Shown: positions 10,551-20,810, counted from the stretch's first letter. The stretch: 64,000 nt of DNA from Piezodorus guildinii (GCA_023052935.1 CM041294.1:20608635-20672634); one strand, 5' to 3'. Notes: generated by a model not told the origin, from the letters alone. Numbers and translations: made by a program.

Positions 10551-11190
10551 TTCACTCCTCTTGTCCCGGTTGAACAGATCCGATACCTAGGACTGCACCT
10601 GGACAAACGTCTTACTTGGAACCCTCATACAAGACTGAAAATACAAGAAACTGCCCGACGTTTTCGACTACTTCAACACTTACTGGACAAACGCTCTAAC
10701 CTTCCACTTAAGTACAAAAGACTCATCTACATGACTATCATCAGACCGATATGGACTTACGGAGTAGAGATTTGGGGCTCTACTAAACTATCAAATTCTT
10801 CCTGTCTCCAATCCTTGCAATCAAAAATCCTTCGAAAAATCCTCAACGCTCCTTATTTTGTCACAAATAAACTCATCCATAAAGACCTTAACGTTCCCTA
10901 TGTTGCTGACTTGGCGCGAACCAGGTACCACTCCTTTCATGGCAAACTCCATTCCCACTCTAATCCACTTCTTTCAATCCTTGCTGCCTCTACAATCCCT
11001 GATAATCCTCCGAGACGTCTGAAAAGAAGATGGCCACGAGACCTTCTAGTTTAACATAGTCTTTGGGGAGCTGCCAATGGGTAGTATCCCCACATGTGAA
11101 TCCATGACATTTTTATCTTGTATCTCATTTACTAGATGTATATCATTATACAGTTGTAAATAGCAATAAATCTATCAACAAAAAAAAATA
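10551..11190 (+). mobile_element. Jockey-type LINE 3' end, 5'-truncated
   Basis: Starts inside ORF2 at the VEQIRYLGLHLDKRLTWNPH segment. It reads through IRPIWTYGVEIWGS, KILRKILNAPYFVTNKL and ADLARTRYHSF to RRLKRRWPRDLLV and a stop at 11054. A 3' UTR with ATACAGTTGTAAAT and a short A tail follows. The C-terminal frame is intact over 107 codons. It meets the next copy tail to tail. Confidence 0.85.
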
Positions 11191-11195
11191 TATTT

Positions 11196-11768
11196 ATTTA
11201 TTGGAATTTACAACTGTATAACAAGTAAATTTGAATGAAATATAAAAAGGCATGAAACACATGTAGAGAAGCTTCCCAATGGAAGCACTCTAAAAATATT
11301 CTAAACTAGAAGGTCTCGGGGCCATCTCCTTTTCAGACGCCTAGGAGGATTGTCAGGAATTGAAGAGGAAGAAAGGATTGAAACGAAAGGATTAGGGTGG
11401 GAATGGAGTTTGTCATGGAAGGATTGGTACCTCGTACGGGCCGAACCAGCAATATATGGGACATTAAGGTCTTTATGGATGAGTTTTTTGGTGACAAAGT
11501 AAGGAGCATTGAGTATTTTACGAAGGATTTTAGGCTGTAGGGATTGGATACGAGAAGAATTCCATGGTTTAGTAGAGCCCCAGAGCTCAACTCCGTAAGT
11601 CCATATCGGTCTTAGGATAGTCATAAAGATGAGTTTTTTGTAGTTAAGTGGAAGATTAGAACGTTTGTCTAGTAAGTGTTGGAGTAGTCGAAAACGTCGT
11701 GCAGCTTCTTGTCGTTTCAGTCTTCTATGAGGGTTCCAAGTAAGGCGTATGTCAAGGTGCATCTGTAA
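11196..11768 (-). mobile_element. Jockey-type LINE 3' end, minus strand
   Basis: The 153-codon open frame (11301-11762) reads HLDIRLTWNPHRRLKRQEAARRFRLLQH through to RRWPRDLLV. The 3' UTR ends with ATACAGTTGTAAAT facing the tail of the previous copy, with only a few bases between the two tails. 5'-truncated. Confidence 0.85.
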
Positions 11769-11935
11769 ACATAAGAAAAATTAAGTACACCGAGTTTCAA
11801 TAGTCAAATTTATTTAAGATGAACTAATATAACAATAAAAGTTAATAATGACAATAATAATATTACTTAATCATTTTTTTTTATCCATCCCCGTTAATTT
11901 TAATTTTATGTTGAATAATACTTGAGGTAGTAAAT

Positions 11936-11954
11936 AATAGGGCTGATTTTTGAT
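11936..11954. repeat. Target-site duplication, left copy
   Basis: AATAGGGCTGATTTTTGAT, repeated exactly at 15727-15745 after the poly(A) tail. The leading As are ambiguous with the tail. Confidence 0.9.
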
Positions 11955-12133
11955 AAAGTGCTTTATCAAAGCAATTCAATTTGGTATTTAGTTGATACTC
12001 GTGAATATTATTTTTGTGTGGTAACAAGCCACAAAACCTTATCGCTTAGCATTAAGTAGCAGGGACGAGCAGTGGAAGAAGTAAGAAGAACTGCCGCTTG
12101 AATTCTTGAATTGAAGAAGAACCAGGATTCGTG

Positions 12134-12817
12134 ATGGCCAAGCGCCTGACTAAACGACAAGAAGAAGTAACCTACCCGATTGAAGCCATCTTGCTCATCA
12201 CTGAGCCTACGGTAAAAATCGAAAATGTACAGGCTCTTCGCCATGTGAACCAGGTTAGATTTAGGGTAACCCCCTTTAAAGAAGATAAATGCCCAGCACA
12301 GTGTCGAAACTGCTTAGAGTTTGGGCACACCATGAAATACTGCGGGAGCACAGTAAAATGCCCCCGGTGCGCCCAAACTCATGAAGAAAGAAGCTGCCCA
12401 CGACTTGCACCAATCAAATGTGCCAACTGTAGGGGAGCCCATCATGCCTCCTCCAAAGAGTGTCCCCGCCGGCAAGAACTGATCCAGATGAGAAAGAGGA
12501 CAATTATAAATGTAGCAGCCCCTTCAAGTAAGACAAGTAGGCTAGTCAACCCTAACTTGGCTTTCACTGAACTACTTGGCGGACCCGCCGGGCAGCAACA
12601 GCAGCAGCAGCAGCTACAGAGAACATCCCCAACATCGCATCATGAAGAAGCTGAACCAATGACAGCACCCGCTCACTCCTCAACACCGCAATTCACATTA
12701 AATACACAAGCACATCCAAGCAATGCTCTATTCAACGCCCAATTCGCAGAGATGATGGCAACTGTTCGAGAAATGATGAAGATGCTGACGAAGATCATCG
12801 CTAAGCATTATGACTGA
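12134..12817 (+). CDS. Jockey ORF1 protein, C-terminal part with zinc knuckles
   Basis: About 228 codons; I take the ATG at 12134, since the frame is closed at about 12107. Three Cys/His knuckles follow one another: CRNCLEFGHTMKYC (CX2CX4HX4C), then CPRCAQTHEERSC and CANCRGAHHASSKEC, the nucleic-acid-binding end of Jockey-clade ORF1. A short CAG-rich run gives poly-Gln near 12592-12617. Jockey ORF1 is normally longer, so the N-terminal half is probably absent. The stop overlaps the start of ORF2 (ATGACTGA), which suggests coupled translation. Confidence 0.85.
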   Translation: MAKRLTKRQEEVTYPIEAILLITEPTVKIENVQALRHVNQVRFRVTPFKEDKCPAQCRNCLEFGHTMKYCGSTVKCPRCAQTHEERSCPRLAPIKCANCRGAHHASSKECPRRQELIQMRKRTIINVAAPSSKTSRLVNPNLAFTELLGGPAGQQQQQQQLQRTSPTSHHEEAEPMTAPAHSSTPQFTLNTQAHPSNALFNAQFAEMMATVREMMKMLTKIIAKHYD

Positions 12818-15482
12818 GCACTTAGTTATTTCCTATAATATTCGAGGCCTACTACTGAAGAAGGCTGAAATAGAACTCCTCCTGCAGCAGCACCGGCCAT
12901 CGGTGGTGGCGCTGACCGACACTATACTACCCACCTCTGCTTCACTGTATTTTCAGGGGTATATTGCATACCGGGAGGCTTGTCAACCCGGGGCTAACGA
13001 GGCCGTAGTGATTCTGGTTCGAGGAGATATCCCATCGAGGTTGGTACCTAACCCAGTAGCTTCTACAGAGGGTACTCATATAGTCACAGTAGATGTTCGA
13101 TTAAAACAACGTTTTACTTTCTGTTGTGTCTATAGGAGACCCAAGGCTATATTAACATCTATGAAGCTATTGCTGCAGCACGCCCAGGATAAGAGTCGGT
13201 TTGTCATCTTAGGGGACTTCAACGCCCGGCACACTGCCTGGCTGTGCGGTAGCAACAATCCGATGGGTACCTATATCACCAAGACCAGGATGGCTGTCTT
13301 CCACCCCGGAGTGCACACCTTTAGGCATGCGGCCCGACCTGACTGGACATCCACACTTGACCTACTCCTGACCAGGGACCTTCACACTGTTACTGAGTGC
13401 CTAGCGCTCCCATACGAACCGTCGGACCACCGGCCTGTGCTATATGCCTTTGAGGGAACTCCAGCAACACCACCCGCGAGCAAGTTCCTCTTCCACAAGG
13501 CCGACTGGAAAGGATATAGGGCTAGTGTGGATGATACCCTACCAAAGATACAGTACTTAAGAACTGTTAAAGAGGTGCAGAAGGCGATCTCGGATATCAC
13601 CACCACCGTCCATGTATCAGCCAATCTTACCATACCAAGGTTTAGTCCTCAGCCAAACGCCTTCAGGAAACCACCGAGCCACATTCTTGCTCTCATTGCA
13701 CAAAGGAACAACCTGAGGAATATTTTCCACCGAACTTGTGACTACGGCTTGAAACCGGCCATCAATGCGATGACCCGGCAGATAGCCAGCCTCATGCGTG
13801 AATGGAAGACTTTCCTATGGCACGAGCAACTCCGTAGGACTCATGATGATCATCGTCAGTTCTGGAGACTTGTGAGGTCACACGTTACTAAGAGGAAGAG
13901 TGTACACCTTACATCAGGTGGCACCCTATTATCCCCTGAGGAACAGGCTGAACTCTTGGCCGATTCTTATAAGGCGAGGGAAGATGATCGGCTGTTAAAT
14001 GCTCCCACACTACCTGCGGGAAGACCAACGTCCCCTAATGAAAAGAGGATATTCTCCACCTTCGGACAGCTTGAGTCGGTACTACGACGCACCAAGGGTA
14101 ACAAGGCTTCGGGTCTGGATGATATTCCGTATGTACTATTGAAGATGCTACCTCGGAGGGGTAAAGCCTTCTTATTAAACATTTTTAACTCCTGTATGCG
14201 GATCTCATACTTCCCCGATGACTGGAAGCAAGCGATCATAGTGCCGCTACTTAAGCCTGGGAAGAATGGAGACTCACCAGAGCATTATCGGCCTATCAGT
14301 CTCCTTTCGCATATGAGCAAGGTGTTCGAGAGGCTGATCCATCACCATCTGCTAGAGCACTGCAGTGAGGAGTCCATCATTCCACCAGAACAGACCGGGT
14401 TCTCACGAGGCGTAGCCTGCGATCATCATTTAGTGAAACTTCAGAGGCACACCATAGAGCGTATGACGAAGAACAATGAAGCCACGGCGTTCATCTCGCT
14501 GGACTGCACACAGGCGTTTGATTGCGTATCCCACGAGTTACTGCTTCGCCAGTTGGAAGACTATCGTTTTCCAGCTTCATTATGCCGATTGATCAGAAGC
14601 TACTTAAGCGGGAGATCCTTCGTCGTAAGGGTAGGCGATAAATTGTCAACTTCAAAGGACACCATTTGTGGGGTTCCTCAAGGTTCTGTATTGGGACCAC
14701 TATTGTTTGTGATCTTTACAGCAAAAGTGATCTCAATGAAGCACCCAATGGCACTGGTAGCAGCTTACGCCGATGACATTGGCATCTATGCTTCTAGTAT
14801 GAGACCGAAAAGGGCTCTCACCCTGGCACAAGGAGCATCGACCACTATTGTAGATGAGCTGAAGGAGATTGGCATTAGGGTGAACCCGAAGAAGACAGAT
14901 GCTATTGTCATGTCGTTCCAGAAGGGGAAGAGCGCTTTGCCCACTGATTTTAAAGTGAACGGAGAAACACTGCCAGTCTCTAATTCAATCCTCTACCTGG
15001 GCGTCACTCTAGATAGGCACCTCACCTTATCTAGTCACGTACGGGAACGACTCAAACTGGCCAGGAGAAAGAGCTATAGACTTAATCATCTACTCACGTC
15101 ACCTCAGCTGTCACTGAGGCTGAAACTACAGATCTACAAGGCTATAATACGTCCGACTATGCTCTATGGTGCGCCCTTGATGCGGCATCTGTTTAAGTCC
15201 ACTCTCAAACAATTACAGACGTTCCAGAACTCCATCCTTCGGCGGATTGTCAGAGGTACCAACTTACAGAGGGCCAGAAACCATATCCTTCATCAGGAAT
15301 TAGTATTGCCAACAGTGCCTGAATATATCAGCCGGAGGCACATTAAATTCTTTGATGGGCTGAAGGCCTGTGCTAATCCATTATTTTCTGATATCACCCC
15401 ACCACCCAAGCCTGGGAGGTGGCAAGGATCACTACCTCTCGTTGACGTTGTCGCCGAGGGAAGGAGTTCGGACTATGTCTGA
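12810..15482 (+). CDS. Jockey-clade ORF2: endonuclease and reverse transcriptase
   Basis: 890 codons, uninterrupted. The apurinic-type endonuclease is at the N-terminus: YNIRGL (9-14), VILGDFNARHTAW (132-144), STLDLLLT (181-188) and SDHRPV (205-210). The usual catalytic Glu in the ETxL motif is Asp here (LTDTIL, residue 37). The reverse transcriptase carries YRPISLL, FISLDCTQAFDCVSH, CGVPQGSVLGPLLF and the active-site AAYADDIGIY, followed by LYLGVTLDRHLT. The C-terminal region ends RRHIKFFDGL...PGRW, as in the relative at 43845-45605. This would carry out nicking and target-primed reverse transcription of its own RNA. Whether D37 keeps the nuclease active is unknown. Confidence 0.92.
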   Translation: MTEHLVISYNIRGLLLKKAEIELLLQQHRPSVVALTDTILPTSASLYFQGYIAYREACQPGANEAVVILVRGDIPSRLVPNPVASTEGTHIVTVDVRLKQRFTFCCVYRRPKAILTSMKLLLQHAQDKSRFVILGDFNARHTAWLCGSNNPMGTYITKTRMAVFHPGVHTFRHAARPDWTSTLDLLLTRDLHTVTECLALPYEPSDHRPVLYAFEGTPATPPASKFLFHKADWKGYRASVDDTLPKIQYLRTVKEVQKAISDITTTVHVSANLTIPRFSPQPNAFRKPPSHILALIAQRNNLRNIFHRTCDYGLKPAINAMTRQIASLMREWKTFLWHEQLRRTHDDHRQFWRLVRSHVTKRKSVHLTSGGTLLSPEEQAELLADSYKAREDDRLLNAPTLPAGRPTSPNEKRIFSTFGQLESVLRRTKGNKASGLDDIPYVLLKMLPRRGKAFLLNIFNSCMRISYFPDDWKQAIIVPLLKPGKNGDSPEHYRPISLLSHMSKVFERLIHHHLLEHCSEESIIPPEQTGFSRGVACDHHLVKLQRHTIERMTKNNEATAFISLDCTQAFDCVSHELLLRQLEDYRFPASLCRLIRSYLSGRSFVVRVGDKLSTSKDTICGVPQGSVLGPLLFVIFTAKVISMKHPMALVAAYADDIGIYASSMRPKRALTLAQGASTTIVDELKEIGIRVNPKKTDAIVMSFQKGKSALPTDFKVNGETLPVSNSILYLGVTLDRHLTLSSHVRERLKLARRKSYRLNHLLTSPQLSLRLKLQIYKAIIRPTMLYGAPLMRHLFKSTLKQLQTFQNSILRRIVRGTNLQRARNHILHQELVLPTVPEYISRRHIKFFDGLKACANPLFSDITPPPKPGRWQGSLPLVDVVAEGRSSDYV

Positions 15483-15696
15483 ACTCAATTTATTGCCAAA
15501 ACCCTGAAGAATGGTCCCTCCCATTTTGCAATGGATAAATAAAGGCTTAGAAGAAGCCCTTGAAAGATTACTAGTGCATCCAGCGCATATAGCAATCCTC
15601 TTTAGAATACCTCCGGGTAACAGAAGGACAAATCTGACAGCTATACATATTATATTTGTATTTGTATTTTGTTTGAAAATAAAACCAGAGGGTAAG

Positions 15697-15726
<30 letters not shown>

Positions 15727-15730
<4 letters not shown>

Positions 15731-15745
15731 GGGCTGATTTTTGAT
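15727..15745. repeat. Target-site duplication, right copy
   Basis: Exact repeat of 11936-11954, immediately after the A tail of the Jockey element. Confidence 0.9.
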
Positions 15746-15966
15746 TTCCTCCAAAAGACCTTTAATTAACAAGAAAATCAATATTTAACGTTTCACCCAT
15801 CCTCAAGATCTTACAAGCAATATCAAAACATCAATGAATATTCACTGAAAACAACTAATAATTATGTTTATAGTTAAACATTTGTTGTAAAATTAAACAG
15901 TTATTAAAAATGTTTGCAACAATAATTAGAATTGATAAAAATCAGCCCAATTATTTGCTACCTCAG

Positions 15967-16825
15967 AAGTTTACTTTGTTTCTGGATGGTTAAAAGAAAA
16001 CATCCAAAAGTTGGATAATATTTTTTCTTTCATCTTTGACTTCTAAAGACTTATTAAAAATTTATTTTGTTTTTTTCATCTGAAATATCACAGAAGCATA
16101 AAGCTCTGTAACACATGTATAACTAAGTTTTACGAATTTTGAATTAAAGGCTTAAATAGTAATTATAAAAAAAAAAAAAAAATGAACAAAGGTCGGGAAA
16201 AATAATTGAATACAAACAGATAGATAATGTAAAATTTCGAAATCAGATTTTAAAAAACTATAAAAATCTTTAATTTATTTATCATTCAATTAATTGAAAC
16301 AATTCCTTTTATTATTTTACTTTAGATCTATAACGAAAAAAATAACACGTCTTTATCAGTGCATCTTTATTTTTTATGGTATTTTTGGGGGGTGTTATAT
16401 CTCCCTCTAAAGCACCTAAGTTTTCCTGATTTCCTATATGCAAGTCAGATTTAGCCCGCTACTGATGAAGTTTCATCAGTCAGTTTGAAAAGTGGCTATA
16501 TAAACTCTACTGTAATAAAAGTATATAAATAAAAATACATAAACTATCCATAAAGTTTTATGGACAATGAAAATATCACAAGTATACTATTAATCTTATT
16601 ATCCTTAAAGCAATACTCCGGATGGAAAAAAAAGGAAATGTATAAGATTAAAAGTAATTAAAATATAAAATATAATTTTTATTAAGTTTAAAATTGCTGA
16701 TATTCACTCAATGCTTCATAAAAAAACTAAAATAACAGAAGTCCAATGTACGTAACGATTAGAGAAGATATATAAAATATTTAAATTTCAAACCTGAATA
16801 GCTATGTAAATAAATATAAAATATA
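15967..16825. other. AT-rich non-coding stretch
   Basis: I see only short A runs (16167-16182) and no gene or recognised repeat. Confidence 0.45.
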
Positions 16826-17306
16826 TTTCTAAAAACGTGATTTTATTCTCTGTATAAAAGTACAAAAATAATTAGAACGAGAGATTGATATAAAATACAA
16901 ACAATAAATAAATTAATACCTGTATAAAAGAATTAAATTACACGTAATATAATGTTTGTTGGCTTTGGTCTCTTAACATATGGTTTCCCATTTGATTGTA
17001 AATAGTGTAAAGTGTAACCACAATAGATATTTGTTCACTTACTACGTTGAGAGACTGACGTGTAATTTAATTCTTTTATACAGGTATTAATTTATTTATT
17101 GTTTTAATTGTTTGTATTTTATATCAATCTCTCGTTTAAATTATTTTTGTACTTTTATACAGAGAATAAAATCACGTTTTTAGAAATTAAATTAAATTTC
17201 AGTTTTTCAACGTAGTAAGTGAACAAATGTCTATTGTGGTTACACTTTACACTATTTACAATCAAATGGGAAACCATATGTTAAGAGACCAAAGCCAACA
17301 TTATAT
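16826..17306. repeat. Interleaved inverted repeats A-B-A'-B'
   Basis: Block A (16826-16943, TTTCTAAAAACGTG... to AATTACACGT) is repeated inverted at about 17060-17186. Block B (16947-17053, with GGCTTTGGTCTCTTAACATA and TTCACTTACTACGTTGA) is repeated inverted at about 17205-17306. Arms are ~100-120 bases with few mismatches. The order A-B-A'-B' is what results if an element of the form A-B' receives an inverted copy of itself in its middle. Confidence 0.8.
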
Positions 17307-18089
17307 ATTGTAGATGTGAAATGTAATTAGCAGTTTTTAAAGGTAACATATCAATAAATGTTGACATAGTGCACAGCTCGCTCGTGTATTCTTTATGGAC
17401 AATAAAAAACGGAAATCTTCCAACTAAGGAATAAATGTTATAATGGTACAGGTTCGTGAAAAGGGTAGTATTGTATCGAACAGCGAAGTAAAAAAGAACA
17501 AAAAAACCTGCCAATCAGTTATTCAGTAGTGAAACCGTGTTCTGTACTTTGTTCAGCTTGTTTCGGGCTGCTTTTTTCACTCCGTTGGGATATCCGGCTC
17601 TTTAAACTTTAAAAATAATTTCCAATAAAAACTTCTCCCCGAACGACTCACTCGGGAATTCATTAACCGGGCGGCACAGTTTTGTCAGGCTGACAAACGA
17701 TGTCGTCATCCGAGACAAATGGTGGTTAGAAATTTGATAGGATGCTAACAAATTCGCTGCTACACGTTTTCATTCAACTTTCTGAGATTAAAGTGCTTTA
17801 TGAAAATTATATCAGCCGGGGAAAGGGTGGAGGATGTGTGATGAATGGTGGAGGACATATTGGGTGAAGGTGGATCTAAAGTTTGAGATAAATTAATTCG
17901 TGGCTGATAAGAAGAGCTACATTGTTAGCTCTGGGATTAATTTCCTCAGGTTGGGAGAAGGGAGGGCTAAGCCTGTCATCCTTTGTGTTCCTTGTCTAAG
18001 TCCGGGGGCGATATTGTCGATAGTGTCTCTGGTTTACCTCAAACATCAATACTTAAATCACAAATTTACCCCTTCAATTAAAAAAAAAA
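17307..18089. other. Non-coding stretch, nothing recognised
   Basis: Several short frames (17281-17514, 17900-18145) have no recognisable product. A slightly GC-richer patch at 17520-17720 is unexplained. Confidence 0.4.
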
Positions 18090-18160
18090 TCTGCTCCGGG
18101 CAACACACTACTTTCACTTATTTCAATCAATTCAAGAATTTTTAAAAGTATTTATGTTTA
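18090..18160 (+). repeat. Fragment of repeat family R (left end)
   Basis: CGGGCAACACAC followed by ACTTTCACTTA matches the sequence at the left edge of R copy 4 (55738-55775) and continues for a few tens of bases. Confidence 0.5.
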
Positions 18161-18745
18161 GAGTAATCACCTCCAACTAAATGTAAAGATTATCACTCCT
18201 TTAGTAGTATATAAGTGGACTGTATGAAAAATATAACTAAACAAAATAAGACTCGGCCAAGATATAAAAAACACAGTATGGGGATAAAATTAATTATATT
18301 ATAAAGAAAATTGGTACATATTTAACTTAATGGCCAGGTGTTCATTAGGACTAGATTAGTAAATTGTGCTATTGTAAATTATAACAAGTGGTAACTTATG
18401 TGGTGATCTCTTGAGATGGTGAAAATGCTCCGGAAGGTGAATCTGTTCTTCTCTCCTCCTCTCCTCCTCCCCTTTGGCCAGGGGGTCTTCTAAATTCTTT
18501 ACTCCAAAGTAAAGGGTAATGCTACAGGAGGAATAAAAAAACTAGGGCTCTCTCTCTCTGACATAACCAGCCAGGACCAACTACACTTCAGTTTCTTTTT
18601 CGGCCGCTAGGGGCGCTCTCTTTCTCCCTATGGCCACTATATGGCAAAGCAGTGACATTAATTTCTCTTTTCGAGAACCCGAAACAATTTAAAAACGAAA
18701 ATAAATTGTTAAACAATTATTTAAAATTCTAAGCTCTCTAAAGTC
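18161..18745. other. Unassigned stretch with pyrimidine-rich patches
   Basis: Contains CTCCTCCTCTCCTCCTCC near 18450-18475, a small inverted CTTTACTCC/AAAGTAAAG pattern near 18500 and a CT repeat near 18548-18560. No gene recognised. Confidence 0.4.
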
Positions 18746-18749
18746 AATA

Positions 18750-19480
18750 GAGAATAGGAACTCAAAAGAAGCTTTGGTTCAAAGGATCCAGATTCTCGAG
18801 GAAGAATGCAAAAGTGTAGGAAAAACAATAAAATTTTTGTGGGTCCCGTCTCACTTGGGCATAGTAAGAAACGAGGACGCTGACCAAGCGGCTAATAATG
18901 GAAGGATGGGTTCTGGAAGGGAAGAGACACGTGTCAATAAGAAAACTGCATCGGACTGGCGAAAATACGTCAAGGAAAGGAGTTATACTTCATGGGCTAC
19001 CGAGTGGAGCAGAACGAATGAAAAATTAAGAAACATTAAAATGACTCCAGGGATATGGGAAAACTCAGAGAGGGAAAACCGGCGCGAAGAAGTGGTTCTG
19101 GCCAGGATAAGAAGCAGACACACAGCACTGACACAAAGCTACCTACTGAAAGGTCTGTACCCACCGACCTGTAGGACTTGTGAGGCACCTCTGACGGTGG
19201 AGCACATCATCCTGCACTGAGAGGCCTTCAGCGGTGCAAGAACGGAGTGCGGAATTGACACAGGCTGGAAATAGCTCTCGGTGACAGTGAAACGTGTGTT
19301 CAGAAATTACTCAAGTTTTTGAAAAAAATCAAAGTCTTTAATCTCATTTAAAATATAATGTCCTTTGACCATACATTTACCATTATTGTGTTATAAATGA
19401 TATTTTGTCAAAAATTCTGTACTAAAAAGAGAAAAACAAACAATTATGTATATAACTAATGAGCCTTAATGGGTAGATGC
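18750..19480 (+). mobile_element. I/R1-type LINE fragment with RNase H
   Basis: The frame 18774-19220 encodes the end of an RNase H domain (FLWVPSHLGIVRNEDADQAAN, where the SH and D residues are typical). The RNase-H-bearing LINE C-terminus follows: ARIRSRHTALTQSYLL, then PPTCRTCEAPLTVEHIILH with its CX2C and HxxxH pattern. A stop falls right after VEHIILH, and the related reading continues beyond it (near 19230-19350), so this copy is broken. The upstream RT part is absent. Confidence 0.8.
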
Positions 19481-19504
19481 TTTGTATAAATAAATAAATA
19501 ATTT

Positions 19505-20225
19505 AAATTGGATTTAAATAAAAACATGTGTTTTATTAAATAATCTATTATATTATTATCTACGACAATCAGTTTGTTTTATCGGTTTTTCATCACTCTC
19601 CATCAAATTTTACTATAGTGTCTATAAGATAATATTTTTTCTAAACTCTGTATATAAATGTTCTTAAGTTCAAAAACAAAAAATTGCATTTAAAAATATG
19701 TTTGCAGTTTTCTTGGTTAGTTTGATATCGAATTCGCTTAACTTATATACTTACCTGTTTTTTTTATAGAAATTCTAATCAGACAATATGGTCAATCTTT
19801 TTAAATCTACAAAATTAAAGATACTTTGGAGGAAGAATATTTAAAATATCGGTATTTAAGCCCTGTCAGACTATTTTAATCATGAAACCTACGTGATATT
19901 AAAGCAATTTGACGTTGATATAGCGAGTTTAATCAAAATCGTTAGAGCCGTTTTCGAGAAAATCGACGAAAGCTACAAAATGCATAGTATAAAGTGGCTC
20001 TTCTGGTAAGATGATTTTGATGAAAAGGTTTTGTAACGTCTCGGACGTATATTTGTCCGCTCGGGAGTTATCACATACGGACACAAACACACAGATACAG
20101 ACCTTTTTACATGACTTGGTTATTTGGACTTAGGGAACCCTAAAATGGGTATTTCCGTTGAAAACTGGAATTCAAAAATGTTTACGATCGCAATACTTTC
20201 CCCTTACTATATATTGTAAATGAAA
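19505..20225 (+). repeat. Repeat family R, copy 2
   Basis: One of the longer copies of this family, from about ATTTAAATAAAAACATGTG to CTTTCCCCTTACTATATATT. It contains TCATCACTCTCC, AAGCCCTGTCAGACTATTTTAAT, GTATAAAGTGGCTCTTCTG and GGAATTCAAAAATG. The TAGGTAAGTGAAAGT right end seen in copy 4 is missing. No coding potential. Confidence 0.75.
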
Positions 20226-20448
20226 ATAAAAGGTGTTAGCTTTTATTGATCTCTAGTAATAATAATAGATAATAATATACTTAACGTTATTTAGCTGAAT
20301 TCTTCTACTATACTGAGCATCTATTTACAAATAAAGGAATGCTACCATTCTTGTCAGAATTATCATACCTATCACTATTTTTGTGGTCAAACAATGTACT
20401 CGCTGGCGACAGACTTTTAATCGCTTGTTTTTAATGTTTGACCCGCAG
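20226..20448 (+). other. Intron end upstream of host exon 1
   Basis: AT-rich sequence leading to the acceptor ACCCGCAG at 20441-20448. No further exon was recognised 5' of this point. Confidence 0.5.
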
Positions 20449-20604
20449 GTGGAGGCAGTAAGTTCGGAAAAGGCAGTGAGAGTGCGGGTAAAGGTTCTAG
20501 ACAACACGACAGCCATCTACAGCCAGGACATCGAGATGGCAGGCGGCGAGGGGAGCTTCCTTGTACCCGCCATCCTCTCCGACAGTCAGGTCCTCACCCT
20601 CCAG
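20449..20604 (+). CDS. Host gene exon: alpha-2-macroglobulin-like protein (macroglobulin domain)
   Basis: A 156-base exon, phase 0 at both ends, between an AG acceptor (20447-20448) and a GTAGGT donor (20605). It encodes 52 residues: VEAVSSEKAVRVRVKVLDN... AIYSQDIEMAGGEGSFLVPAIL... VLTLQ. The pattern of alternating hydrophobics and the VxxPxLxxxxxxLxLxA-like end resemble the macroglobulin domains just before the bait region in alpha-2-macroglobulin/TEP/CD109 proteins, which are secreted or membrane-anchored protease-trapping or complement-like proteins. Base composition is clearly more GC-rich than the surroundings, as expected for a maintained exon. Which family member it is (CD109-like, Mcr-like, CPAMD8-like) is not decided. 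Confidence 0.75.
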
Positions 20605-20681
20605 GTAGGTCATACGGTTCATCTACATGATCCAAGTACCCAGGTTACATGAATGTCATGTTGAATATCTTATTGTAACAG

Positions 20682-20810
20682 GCAGAGCTGGTGTCGGTGG
20701 AAGGCAAGGAGATCGACAGCCACTACGTGCTGGCCCGGGAGCCGGCCTACAAGTGGAACTCCTCTGCTTCTTGTTACCTCCTCGTCGAGGGCCTTCAGGC
20801 GTCATTACAG
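20682..20810 (+). CDS. Host gene exon: alpha-2-macroglobulin-like protein
   Basis: A 129-base exon, phase 0 at both ends, with acceptor TTGTAACAG (to 20681) and donor GTCAGT (20811). It follows the previous exon after a 77-base intron. Encodes AELVSVEGKEIDSHYVLARE...YKWNSSASCYLLVEGLQASLQ. In this family a segment of the form S-x-S-x-S-x-Y-L-x-(I/V) with a following PG sits at the start of the bait-region domain, and NSSASCYLLVEG fits that place. Splicing to the exon at 51400 restores ASLQ-PGDDAKA, so the frame is kept across the large intron. Confidence 0.75.

Larger units (their letters stand above)
11955..15726 (+). mobile_element. Jockey-clade LINE with ORF1 end, complete ORF2 and poly(A)
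   Basis: It is bounded by a ~17-19-bp perfect target duplication and has a ~30-base A tail (15697-15728). It contains a short ORF1 and an uninterrupted 890-codon ORF2, so it is a young copy. The 5' region before ORF1 is only ~180 bases and has an in-frame stop at about 12107. Either the element is 5'-truncated within ORF1 or this lineage has a short ORF1. Confidence 0.9.
11921..15966. mobile_element. Small inverted-repeat element split by a Jockey insertion
   Basis: 11921-11954 and 15932-15966 are inverted copies of one another (shared GAGGTAG, AAATAAT, GGGCTGATTTTT with a few mismatches). Removing the Jockey element and one copy of its target duplication leaves a ~255-bp element with ~32-bp inverted termini. 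There is no coding capacity, so it is MITE-like. The superfamily is unknown. Confidence 0.6.

Noticed and set aside
13382..14239. Minus-strand ORFs of 83 and 90 codons
   Set aside because: Antisense to the intact Jockey ORF2.
16826..17306. Simple long hairpin
   Set aside because: The two repeat pairs are interleaved rather than nested, so a single hairpin does not describe them.
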